Source: Actinomycetes bacterium
GTDB taxonomy: Bacteria; Actinomycetota; Actinomycetes; Streptomycetales; Streptomycetaceae
DNA: 36,947 nucleotides
Direction: 5' to 3'
Assembly (NCBI GenBank): GCA_009783685.1
Contig: WRCZ01000002.1
Coordinates: forward strand, 1 to 36,947
Shown here: positions 7,154-14,501 of the stretch, in pieces
Numbering within the stretch: position 1 is the first letter of the stretch
How the letters are laid out: each line of letters starts with the position of its first letter
The notes under the pieces: model-generated
Told to the model about the DNA's origin: nothing
Database searches by the model: none
Seen by the model: the letters and a program-made list of their open reading frames with translations, nothing else
Position numbers and translations under genes: made by a program

Positions 7154-8191
7154 TCAGCGGTCCTGCGCGGGGGGTGCGGTGCTCTCGCGCACCACGAGTT
7201 CGGTCCCGAGGTCGATGCGGGTGGAGGCCGGCTCGACGCCGTCGGACAGGTCGAGCAGCATCCGGGTCGCGGTGCCGGCCATGTCCTGAAGCGGCTGGTG
7301 GACGGTGGTGAGCGCGGGGCCGGTCCAGGCCGCGACCGGCAGGTTGTCGTAGCCGACGACGGACAGGTCCTCGGGCAGCCGCAGGCCCAGCTGGCGGGCC
7401 GCCTTCAGCACGCCCATCGCCTGGGTGTCGGAGCCGGCGAAGACGGCCGTCGGCCGGGATGCGGAGCGCAGCAGTTCGAGCCCGTGCTCGTAGCCGGCGT
7501 CGAGGTAGAACGTGCCGTGGCGGACCAGTGCCGCGTCCATCGCCAGCCCGGCCTCGTCGTGGGCGGAGCTGAATCCGGCGACGCGCGCCCTGCTGCACAG
7601 CAGGTCCTCGGGGCCGGCGATGACGGCGATCCTGCGGTGCCCGAGTTCCAGCAGGTGGCGGGCGGCGATCAGGCCGCCGTTCCAGTTGTTGGAGCCCACG
7701 GTGGGCACCGACTCGGGGGTGACGCTGTCGGTGTCGACGGCCACGAACGGGATGTGCCGGCGGCGCAGTTTGGCCTGCTGGGCCCTGGTCAGGCCGCAGG
7801 CGACGAACAGCACGCCGAGCGGGGGCCTGGCCACGACGCCGTCGAGCCAGGTGTCGGTGGGGCGGTGCCGGCCGCCGAGTTGGGCCAGCACCAGCTCGAT
7901 GCCGGACGCGGACGTGGCGGTCTCGACGCCGCGGATGATCTCCATCGCCCATGCCGAGTCGAACTCGTGGAAGACCAGATGGATCTGACGGTGGGCCACC
8001 GGGGCCCGGCGGGTGCGGCGGCGGTAGCGGTGCCGGTCGAGGCTCTCCTCGACGCGGGCGCGGGTGTCGGGTGCGACGTCGTCGCGGCCGTTGAGGACCT
8101 TGGAGACCGTCGCCACCGAGACGCCGACATCGCGGGCGATGGTGGCGATCGTGGCGGCGCGAGGCTCGGCTGAGGGATCGGAACTGGTCAA
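7154..8191 (-). CDS. LacI-family transcriptional repressor of the xylan/uronate locus
   Basis: Predicted 345-residue LacI/GalR-type repressor. The DNA-binding helix-turn-helix is ATIATIARDVGVSVATVSKV (about residues 13-32), followed by the hinge and a periplasmic-binding-protein-like sensor domain with the usual VVGYDNLPVAAWTGPALTTV stretch near the C-terminus. The TTG at 8191 is preferred because GAGG lies five bases upstream, the length then fits the family, and the operator at 8211-8223 falls just outside the gene. An in-frame extension to 8329 would run through that operator. It is divergent from the transporter operon and heads the lacI-esterase pair. The effector is probably a xylo- or aldouronic oligosaccharide or xylose, judged only from the neighbours. 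Autoregulation is likely. Confidence 0.85.
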   Translation of the reverse strand: MTSSDPSAEPRAATIATIARDVGVSVATVSKVLNGRDDVAPDTRARVEESLDRHRYRRRTRRAPVAHRQIHLVFHEFDSAWAMEIIRGVETATSASGIELVLAQLGGRHRPTDTWLDGVVARPPLGVLFVACGLTRAQQAKLRRRHIPFVAVDTDSVTPESVPTVGSNNWNGGLIAARHLLELGHRRIAVIAGPEDLLCSRARVAGFSSAHDEAGLAMDAALVRHGTFYLDAGYEHGLELLRSASRPTAVFAGSDTQAMGVLKAARQLGLRLPEDLSVVGYDNLPVAAWTGPALTTVHQPLQDMAGTATRMLLDLSDGVEPASTRIDLGTELVVRESTAPPAQDR

Positions 8192-8210
8192 GGGAGCCTC
8201 ACACTGAGGT

Positions 8211-8223
8211 TCGAAAGTTTCGA
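8211..8223. promoter_or_regulatory. LacI-family operator (perfect palindrome) before lacI
   Basis: TCGAAAGTTTCGA is a perfect 13-base palindrome around one central base, 20 bases before the lacI TTG start. It matches the CGAAACTTTCG element that I recall from Streptomyces xylanase promoters. A further half-site TCGAAAC is at 8246-8252. Occupancy here would block lacI transcription. Confidence 0.7.
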
Positions 8224-8322
8224 CATACTTGCCCGTCGGGGCGGGTCGAAACGGTGGGGTCGGCGCGAATATACGCGACCGGCAAGAGCCCGACCAGGCC
8301 CAGAATCCCAAGGTCCCACCTA

Positions 8323-8352
8323 TTGACACCCGTTCTGGAGCGTCCTTAGAGT
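8323..8352 (+). promoter_or_regulatory. predicted promoter of the transporter-hydrolase operon
   Basis: -35 TTGACA (8323-8328) and -10 TAGAGT (8347-8352) are separated by 18 bases, a good match to the main vegetative sigma factor consensus. The transcript would start near 8359 and have a leader of about 135 bases. The operator at 8376-8388 lies just downstream of that start, which suits repression by blocking RNA polymerase. Confidence 0.6.
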
Positions 8353-8375
8353 GCGCGGCACGTTAAGAAAGAGTT

Positions 8376-8388
8376 TCGAATGTTTCGA
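8376..8388. promoter_or_regulatory. LacI-family operator downstream of the transporter promoter
   Basis: TCGAATGTTTCGA has 5-base arms TCGAA/TTCGA. Its complement, TCGAAACATTCGA, matches the kdgD site in 12 of 13 bases. It starts about 17 bases after the predicted transcription start. Confidence 0.68.
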
Positions 8389-8495
8389 CTCCGCCCCGCC
8401 TCTCCGTGCTTCCGCAGGTGGGGTCCCGCACGGCCGTCCGCGCCGGTCGCGGCACCGGGCGGCGTCCGCCCGCACCTGTTCCCGGAGGGCAGAGG

Positions 8496-9479
8496 ATGAG
8501 CACGACCAAGGCGGTGGACCTGCCGCCCGACACGCGCAGCCGGAGTCGGGCCAGGTCCGATCCGCCGCGCCGGAGCCGTCGTACGTGGCGTCAGTCGCTG
8601 CGCCGCGACTGGCAGTTGTACTCGCTGGCGGTGCTTCCGCTGCTGTTCTTCGCGGTCTTCCGCTACCTGCCGATGCTGGGCAACGTGATCGCCTTCCGGC
8701 GGTACCGGCCCGGCGGCAGCATGTTCGGCGACGAGTGGGTCGGCTGGCGGTACTTCAAACTGTTCTGGCACGACCCGTCGTTCTGGCACGTCTTCACCAA
8801 CACCCTGGTGATCGGCGTGCTGACGCTCGTCGTCTGCTTCCCGATGCCGATCATCCTGGCGCTGCTGCTCAACGAGGTACGCAGCCGGTCGTTCAAGAAG
8901 CTGGTCCAGTCGGTCTCCTACCTGCCGCACTTCCTGTCCACGGTGATCGTGGCCGGCGTGGTGATGCAGTTCGTCGCCGCGGACGGCCCGGTGAACCAGC
9001 TGCTGCACCACATCGGGCACAAGCCGATCCTGTTCATCCAGCAGCCCGGCTGGTTCCGGTCGATCTACGTCTCCTCGGAGCTGTGGCAGACCGTCGGCTG
9101 GGGCACGATCCTGTACCTCGCCGCGCTGACCTCGATCGACGACAACCTGTACGAGGCGGCCAGGATCGACGGCGCCAACCGGTGGAAGCAGACCTGGCAC
9201 GTCACGCTGCCGGGCATCCGTCCCACGATGGTGACGCTGCTGATCCTCAACGTCGGCACCTTCATGGCGGTCGGCTTCGAGAAGATCCTGCTGCTCTACA
9301 ACCCGCTGACGTACCCGACGGCGGACGTGGTCTCCACGTACCTGTACCGGATGGGCGTGATCTCCAACAACTTCAGCTACGCGGCGGCGATCGGGCTGTT
9401 CGAGTCGCTGATCGGGCTGGTGCTGATCGTCACCGCCAACCGCATCTCACGTCGCGCAGTGGGGACGAGCCTGTGGTGA
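8496..9479 (+). CDS. ABC sugar transporter permease, LplB/YteP type
   Basis: Predicted 327-residue inner-membrane permease of a carbohydrate ABC importer (CUT1, LplB/YteP group). A basic N-terminus of about 45 residues precedes a first membrane helix (LYSLAVLPLLFFAVFRYLP). About six helices follow. The EAA loop is EAARIDGANRWKQTWHVTLPG (split by the fold's usual EAA---G pattern), the contact for the ATPase. The ATG at 8496 has GGAGG seven bases upstream; earlier in-frame starts would lengthen the tail without a ribosome-binding site. It overlaps the second permease by four bases (GTGA). LplABC-type systems import aldouronates and rhamnogalacturonan fragments in other bacteria, and the neighbours here favour aldouronates or xylo-oligosaccharides. 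Confidence 0.88.
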   Translation: MSTTKAVDLPPDTRSRSRARSDPPRRSRRTWRQSLRRDWQLYSLAVLPLLFFAVFRYLPMLGNVIAFRRYRPGGSMFGDEWVGWRYFKLFWHDPSFWHVFTNTLVIGVLTLVVCFPMPIILALLLNEVRSRSFKKLVQSVSYLPHFLSTVIVAGVVMQFVAADGPVNQLLHHIGHKPILFIQQPGWFRSIYVSSELWQTVGWGTILYLAALTSIDDNLYEAARIDGANRWKQTWHVTLPGIRPTMVTLLILNVGTFMAVGFEKILLLYNPLTYPTADVVSTYLYRMGVISNNFSYAAAIGLFESLIGLVLIVTANRISRRAVGTSLW

Positions 9480-10399
9480 CCCTGGACACGACCACCGTCG
9501 AGGACCGGCCGTCGACACGGCCCGCCGGGATCCGCACCACCAGGGGCCACCGGGTCTTCCAGACGGTCAACACGGTGATCCTGCTGGGCGTCATCGTGGT
9601 CACGCTGTACCCGATCGTCAACATCGTCGCGCGTTCCTTCAGCAGCGACGCCTACATCCGCTCCGGCAAGGTCAACCTCTGGCCGCGCGGGTTCAACCTC
9701 ACGACCTACAAGGCCGTGATGACCAACTCGATGTTCTGGACGGACTACCGCAACACGGTCGTCTACACGGTCGTCGCCACGGTCGTCGCGATGTTCCTGA
9801 CCACCTGCTACGCGTACGTGCTGTCCAAGAAGGACCTGCGCGGGCGCGGAGTGCTGGTCGGCGTCGCGGTGTTCACCATGTTCTTCTCCGGCGGCCTGAT
9901 CCCCAACTACGTGCTGGTCACCACGCTCGGCCTGAAGAACAGCGTGTGGGCGATCGCGCTGCCCAACGCGATCAGCGTGTTCAACCTGCTGGTGATGAAG
10001 GCGTTCTTCGAGGGCCTGCCCGCGGAGCTGGAGGAGGCCGCCGCGATCGACGGCCTGAACACCTACGGGATCCTGTGGCGCGTGGTGCTGCCGCTGTCCA
10101 AGGCGGTGCTGGCCACCATGGTCCTCTTCTACGCGGTGTCCTTCTGGAACTCGTGGTTCGCCGCGTTCCTGTACATGGACCACTCGGACCTCATGCCGGT
10201 GACGGTCTATCTGCGCAACCTGATCGCCGGTGCCACCAACGGGACCTCCGTCGGCTTCACCGAGGCGGACGCGACCGCGGTCGGCGCGAACATCCAGGCC
10301 GTGACGATCGTCCTCACCACCCTTCCCATCCTGGTCGTCTACCCCTTCGTCCAGCGGTACTTCGTCTCCGGGGTCACGCTCGGCGCCGTCAAGGGCTGA
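9476..10399 (+). CDS. ABC sugar transporter permease, LplC/YtcP type
   Basis: Predicted 307-residue partner permease of the LplC/YtcP group. It has a hydrophobic first helix (VNTVILLGVIVVTLYPIVNI), the family-typical SFSSDAYIRSGKV and FFSGGLIPNYVL segments, and the EAA loop LEEAAAIDGLNTYGILWRVV. It ends VSGVTLGAVKG, a C-terminus typical of this subgroup. The start is the GTG at 9476, which overlaps the stop of the first permease; a GTG one codon earlier (9473) is equally possible. With the first permease it forms the membrane channel. No ATP-binding subunit is encoded in the operon, so a shared ATPase such as the streptomycete MsiK/MsmK is probably used. Confidence 0.88.
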   Translation: MTLDTTTVEDRPSTRPAGIRTTRGHRVFQTVNTVILLGVIVVTLYPIVNIVARSFSSDAYIRSGKVNLWPRGFNLTTYKAVMTNSMFWTDYRNTVVYTVVATVVAMFLTTCYAYVLSKKDLRGRGVLVGVAVFTMFFSGGLIPNYVLVTTLGLKNSVWAIALPNAISVFNLLVMKAFFEGLPAELEEAAAIDGLNTYGILWRVVLPLSKAVLATMVLFYAVSFWNSWFAAFLYMDHSDLMPVTVYLRNLIAGATNGTSVGFTEADATAVGANIQAVTIVLTTLPILVVYPFVQRYFVSGVTLGAVKG

Positions 10400-10466
10400 C
10401 GGTCCGCGCCACCTGTTTCCCTCACCTCCCAACCCAACTCCCGTACCCGCGGGCTGGAGTCTTCCC

Positions 10467-12125
10467 ATGACCAACATCTCCCGGCGGTCCCTGCTCGTCA
10501 CGCTGGGCGCGGCCACCCTCGGCCTCGCCGGCTGCACCAGCAGCGGCGGCTCGGACAAGTCCACGGACCTGTCGAAGAACAGAACCGACGCGATGGACAC
10601 GTTCGCCGTCGGCCAGCAGTTCAAGGCGACCGCCCCGGTCACCTTCAGCACGCTGCTCAACGACAACCCCGGCTACCCGGAGAAGGGCAACTGGCTGTTC
10701 TGGACGGAGCTGGCCAAGCGCACCAACGTCACCCTGAAGCCGACCGTGGTGCCGCTCAGCGACTACGAGAACAAGCGCAGCGTCATCCTCGGCGCCGGCG
10801 ACGCGCCGTTCCTGATCCCGAAGACCTACCCGGGCCAGGAGGCGCCGTTCGTCGCGTCCGGCGCGATCCTCCCGGTCAGCGACTACGTCGACCTGATGCC
10901 CAACTACAAGGCCAAGATCGCCAAGTGGAACCTGCAGGGGGACGTCGACACCCTCCTGCAGGACGACGGCAAGTACTACGTGCTGCCGGGCCTGCACGAG
11001 GACGTGTGGATCGACTACTCCTTCGCGATCCGCACCGACGTCCTCGACGCGCTGGGCCTGCAGATCCCCAAGACGCTGGACGACCTGCACAGCGTGCTCA
11101 AGGCGATGAAGGCCGCGCACCCCGACTCGTACCCGATGACCGACCGGTGGAGCCAGCCCACCCCGGGCGGTGCGCTGCTGCAGACCCTCGGGCAGGCGTT
11201 CGGCGCGGGCTACGGCGGCGGCTGGGGCTACCAGAACGCCACGTACGACGCCGGCTCCGACGCGTTCGTGCTCACCGGCGCCATGGACCAGTACAAGGCG
11301 ATGATCGACTACGCCCACACGCTGGTCGCCGAGAAGCTGCTCGACCCGGAGTCCTTCACCCAGACCGACGACCAGGCCGAGGCGAAGTTCACCTCCGGCA
11401 AGTCGTTCGTGATCAGCACCAACGCGCAGGAGCTGGTCAACACCTACCGTCCGGGCCTGGCCAAGTCGGTGCCGAACGCGAAGATCGTGAAGATCGCGGT
11501 GCCGGTCGGCCCGGCGGGCGACGTCAAGGTCGGTCTGCGCCTGGAGAACGGCCTGATGATCTCCAAGAAGGCCCGCGACTCCAAGGACTTCGTCGCGATG
11601 ATGCAGTTCGTGGACTGGCTGTTCTACTCCGACGAGGGCCAGATCTTCGCCAAGTGGGGTGTCGAGGGCGTCACGTACACCCGCGACGCGTCCGGCGGCT
11701 TCCAGCTCGCCAAGGACGTCGACTACGTCGGCCTCAACCCGACGGCGACCAAGAAGCTGAACGTCGACTTCGGCTTCAGCAACGGCAACTTCGCCTACGG
11801 CGGCAGCACCCAGCTGCTGGAGTCGACCTTCTCCGCCGAGGAGAAGGAGTTCCAGAAGGTGATGACCGCCCGCAAGACGCTCGCCGTGCCGCCGCCGCAC
11901 CCGCTCAACGCCGACGAGCAGGAGCAGTTCGCGCTGTGGGAGGCGCCGCTGAAGGACTACGTCCAGCAGCAGACGCTGAAGTTCATCCTCGGCGACCGCC
12001 CGCTCAGCCAGTGGGACGCGTTCAAGAGCGAGTTGAAGGGCAAGAACGGCGACCAGTACCTGAAGCTCGTCAACACCGCCTACGACCGCTACAGGAGCAA
12101 GAAGAACGGCTCCGACAAGAGCTGA
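10467..12125 (+). CDS. ABC transporter solute-binding lipoprotein, LplA type
   Basis: Predicted 552-residue extracellular sugar-binding lipoprotein. The N-terminus has a twin-arginine-like SRRSLL followed by a hydrophobic stretch and a lipobox LAGC with the modified cysteine at residue 23. The mature part begins with a Ser/Gly-rich linker. Its large size (CUT1 binding proteins are usually about 430 residues) is typical of the LplA/YtcQ group, which binds longer or acidic oligosaccharides. It lies 67 bases after the permeases in the same operon and 52 bases before the GH39 gene, with GGAG seven bases before the ATG. It would deliver xylo- or aldouronic oligosaccharides to the permease pair; the ligand is inferred from the neighbours only. 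Confidence 0.88.
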   Translation: MTNISRRSLLVTLGAATLGLAGCTSSGGSDKSTDLSKNRTDAMDTFAVGQQFKATAPVTFSTLLNDNPGYPEKGNWLFWTELAKRTNVTLKPTVVPLSDYENKRSVILGAGDAPFLIPKTYPGQEAPFVASGAILPVSDYVDLMPNYKAKIAKWNLQGDVDTLLQDDGKYYVLPGLHEDVWIDYSFAIRTDVLDALGLQIPKTLDDLHSVLKAMKAAHPDSYPMTDRWSQPTPGGALLQTLGQAFGAGYGGGWGYQNATYDAGSDAFVLTGAMDQYKAMIDYAHTLVAEKLLDPESFTQTDDQAEAKFTSGKSFVISTNAQELVNTYRPGLAKSVPNAKIVKIAVPVGPAGDVKVGLRLENGLMISKKARDSKDFVAMMQFVDWLFYSDEGQIFAKWGVEGVTYTRDASGGFQLAKDVDYVGLNPTATKKLNVDFGFSNGNFAYGGSTQLLESTFSAEEKEFQKVMTARKTLAVPPPHPLNADEQEQFALWEAPLKDYVQQQTLKFILGDRPLSQWDAFKSELKGKNGDQYLKLVNTAYDRYRSKKNGSDKS

Positions 12126-12177
12126 CGTCCCGCCCGACCGGCCGGTTCCCGGCGCACCGAAACGAAGGACCACCACT

Positions 12178-13815
12178 GTGCGGACATCAGTTCCCGACCA
12201 GCCCTCAGGCCGCCTGACGGACGCGTGGCGCTTCTGCGTCGGGACCGGCCGGTTCGACCTCGCGCTGCGGCGCGACTACCAGGACTCGCTCGCTCTCGTC
12301 CAGCAGGACATCGGCTTCCGGCACATCAGGGGCCACGGCCTGCTGAGCGACCACACCGGCGTGTACCGCCCGTACGAGCACGGCGGCGAGCGGCACGTCC
12401 GGCACGCGTTCACCTACGTCGACCAGGTCGTCGACGCGTATCTCGACCTCGGCGTGCGCCCCTTCGTGGAGCTGGGGTTCATGCCGGAGCACCTCGCCTC
12501 CGGCGCGCAGACGGTGTTCTGGTGGAAGGGCAACGTCACCCCGCCGCGCGACTGGCGGGAGTGGGCCGACCTGGTGGCCGGCACCGTCCGGCACCTGGTC
12601 GACCGGTACGGGCTCGACGAGGTGCGCAGCTGGCCGATCGAGGTGTGGAACGAGCCCAACCTGCCGGACTTCTGGGCCGGCGCGGACCAGGACGCCTACC
12701 ACCGGCTGTACGAGGTGACGGCCGCCGCCGTCAAGGACGTCGACGCCGAACTCCAGGTCGGCGGGCCGTCGCTGGCGCCCGGCTACCAGCCGCACTGGAT
12801 GACCGGCTTCGCGGAGTTCGCCGAGTCCACCGGGGCCCCGGTCGACTTCGTCAGCCGCCACGCGTACTCCACCGGGCCCGCCCAGCACGTCCCGTTCGGG
12901 GTGCACCAGACGCTCGGCCCCGCGTCGATGCTGCTGGAGCAGTTCGCGGCGCCCCGCGAGCAGCTGGCCGGCAGCAAGCTGGCCGGACTGCCCGTCCACA
13001 TCACGGAGTTCAACTCCTCCTACCGGCCCGACAACCCGATCCACGACACCGCGCTGCACGCCGCGTACCTCGCGCCCGTGCTGGCGTCCGGCGGCGACCT
13101 GGTCGACTCCTTCTCCTACTGGACGTTCAGCGACATGTTCGAGGAGACCGGCGTCCCCACCGCCCTCTTCCACGGCGGCTTCGGCCTGCTCACCCACCGG
13201 CAGATCAAGAAGCCCACCTACCACCTGTACGCGTTCATGGCGCGGATGGGCGACGCGGTCCTGGTGCGCGGCGCCGACCATCTCGTCACCCGCCACCCGG
13301 ACGGCCGCGTCACCGTCCTGGCCTGGGCGCCGGTGGACCACACCGGGACCGGCGAGGTCGTGGACGGCCACACCGTGCGGCTGTCGGTCCCGGTCGGCGG
13401 CCCCGGCACCGCCACCGCCTACGCGCACCGCTCCTCGGTGTCCGAGGACGCCGGCAACGCGTGGGCCGCCTGGGCGCAGATGGGCCGGCCGGCGTCGCCC
13501 GACCGCCGCCAGCTCGCCGCGCTGCGGGAGGCCGCGGAGCCCTCCCGCCACCATCGCTCGCTGCCGGTCTCCGGCGGGCGGGTCGACTGCGACCTGGTGC
13601 TCGCCCGGCACGAGGTGACGCTGCTGGAGCTGACCCCGGTCACCGACTCCACGCCCGCCTGGTGGGACGGGCGCCGGCTGCTCGGCCGCACACCGCAGGA
13701 CCCGGCGGACGGCAGCGCGCACGGCACCCCGCAGGACACGAACCCGCAGACGTCCCCGCCGCCCGGCCGGGCCGGCCGTCCGGCCGGCGACGACGGAGCA
13801 GGAGGCCCGGCATGA
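12178..13815 (+). CDS. GH39 family glycoside hydrolase, probable beta-xylosidase
   Basis: Predicted 545-residue cytoplasmic retaining glycosidase of family GH39. The acid/base is E159 in EVWNEPNLPDFW and the nucleophile is E277 in HITEFNSSY; both are in the standard (beta/alpha)8 positions. A beta-rich C-terminal domain follows. The last 45 or so residues are a Pro/Gly/Thr-rich tail that looks disordered. GTG at 12178 follows GAAGGA eight bases upstream. There is no signal peptide, so it acts on imported oligosaccharides, most likely releasing xylose from xylo-oligosaccharides. GH39 also includes alpha-L-iduronidases and beta-glucosidases, but the CE7/GH67 context favours xylosidase. The stop overlaps the next start (ATGA). 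Confidence 0.85.
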   Translation: MRTSVPDQPSGRLTDAWRFCVGTGRFDLALRRDYQDSLALVQQDIGFRHIRGHGLLSDHTGVYRPYEHGGERHVRHAFTYVDQVVDAYLDLGVRPFVELGFMPEHLASGAQTVFWWKGNVTPPRDWREWADLVAGTVRHLVDRYGLDEVRSWPIEVWNEPNLPDFWAGADQDAYHRLYEVTAAAVKDVDAELQVGGPSLAPGYQPHWMTGFAEFAESTGAPVDFVSRHAYSTGPAQHVPFGVHQTLGPASMLLEQFAAPREQLAGSKLAGLPVHITEFNSSYRPDNPIHDTALHAAYLAPVLASGGDLVDSFSYWTFSDMFEETGVPTALFHGGFGLLTHRQIKKPTYHLYAFMARMGDAVLVRGADHLVTRHPDGRVTVLAWAPVDHTGTGEVVDGHTVRLSVPVGGPGTATAYAHRSSVSEDAGNAWAAWAQMGRPASPDRRQLAALREAAEPSRHHRSLPVSGGRVDCDLVLARHEVTLLELTPVTDSTPAWWDGRRLLGRTPQDPADGSAHGTPQDTNPQTSPPPGRAGRPAGDDGAGGPA

Positions 13816-14501
13816 GCGCAGTGTCCGCAGTCCGCAAGGAGTTCGGCGAGGGCCCGCTGGCCCGCGCCGCCGCCCTGGTCTACAGCCTGCTGGTGGTCGA
13901 GCTGCTGCTGGTGGTGGCGACCGCGCCCGGCCTGCTGCTGATCGGGTTGCTCGACCGCGACGCCGGCAACCTGCCGCTGGCCGCGCTGTGCCTGCTGCCC
14001 GCCGGCCCGGCCTGGTCCGCCGCGCTCTACGCCTGGCACCGCCGCAGCCGCGACCTGACCGAGCTGCGTCCGGCGCGCGCGTACTGGCGCGGCTACCGTG
14101 CCAACGCCGTGGACGCGCTGAAGGTGTGGACGCCGTGGCTGGCCGCGATGACCCTGGTCGGCACCACGCTCACCCACCGGGACACCGCCGGGATCCCCGC
14201 GTGGTGGGCCGGGCTGCTGGCCGTGCTGGCGGTGCTGTCCGCGCTGTGGGCGGCCAACGCGCTGGTGATCGCGTCGCTGTTCTCCTTCCGCACCGCGGAC
14301 ACGGCCCGGCTGGCCGCGTACTTCCTGGTCCGCTCCCCCAGGGCGACCGCGGGGAACCTGTGCGTGCTGGCCGCCGCGGTCGCGGTCGTCGCGGCCGGCG
14401 CCCAGGTGCTGCCCGCCCTGCTGGCGTCGCTGATCGCCGCCACCGTCCTGTTCAACTGCCGCCCGATGATCGCCGAGATCCGCGAGGAATTCACCGCATG
14501 A
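13812..14501 (+). CDS. DUF624 (YesL-like) membrane protein
   Basis: Predicted 229-residue integral membrane protein with about five hydrophobic helices (for example VYSLLVVELLLVVATAPGLL and the C-terminal LCVLAAAVAVVAAGAQVLPA). It matches the DUF624 family by size, helix layout and gene position. The B. subtilis relative YesL sits in a rhamnogalacturonan operon next to an LplABC-type importer, and such genes recur beside these transporters; their function is not established. AGGAGG lies six bases before the ATG. It overlaps both neighbours by four bases, so it is strictly co-translated with GH39 and GH42. A transporter accessory or sensing role is only a guess. Confidence 0.75.
   Translation: MSAVSAVRKEFGEGPLARAAALVYSLLVVELLLVVATAPGLLLIGLLDRDAGNLPLAALCLLPAGPAWSAALYAWHRRSRDLTELRPARAYWRGYRANAVDALKVWTPWLAAMTLVGTTLTHRDTAGIPAWWAGLLAVLAVLSALWAANALVIASLFSFRTADTARLAAYFLVRSPRATAGNLCVLAAAVAVVAAGAQVLPALLASLIAATVLFNCRPMIAEIREEFTA

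Noticed and set aside
8192-8329. Extended N-terminus of the LacI-family repressor starting at 8329
   Set aside because: It would place the operator at 8211-8223 inside the gene and add an unstructured extension before the helix-turn-helix; the TTG at 8191 has a proper ribosome-binding site.
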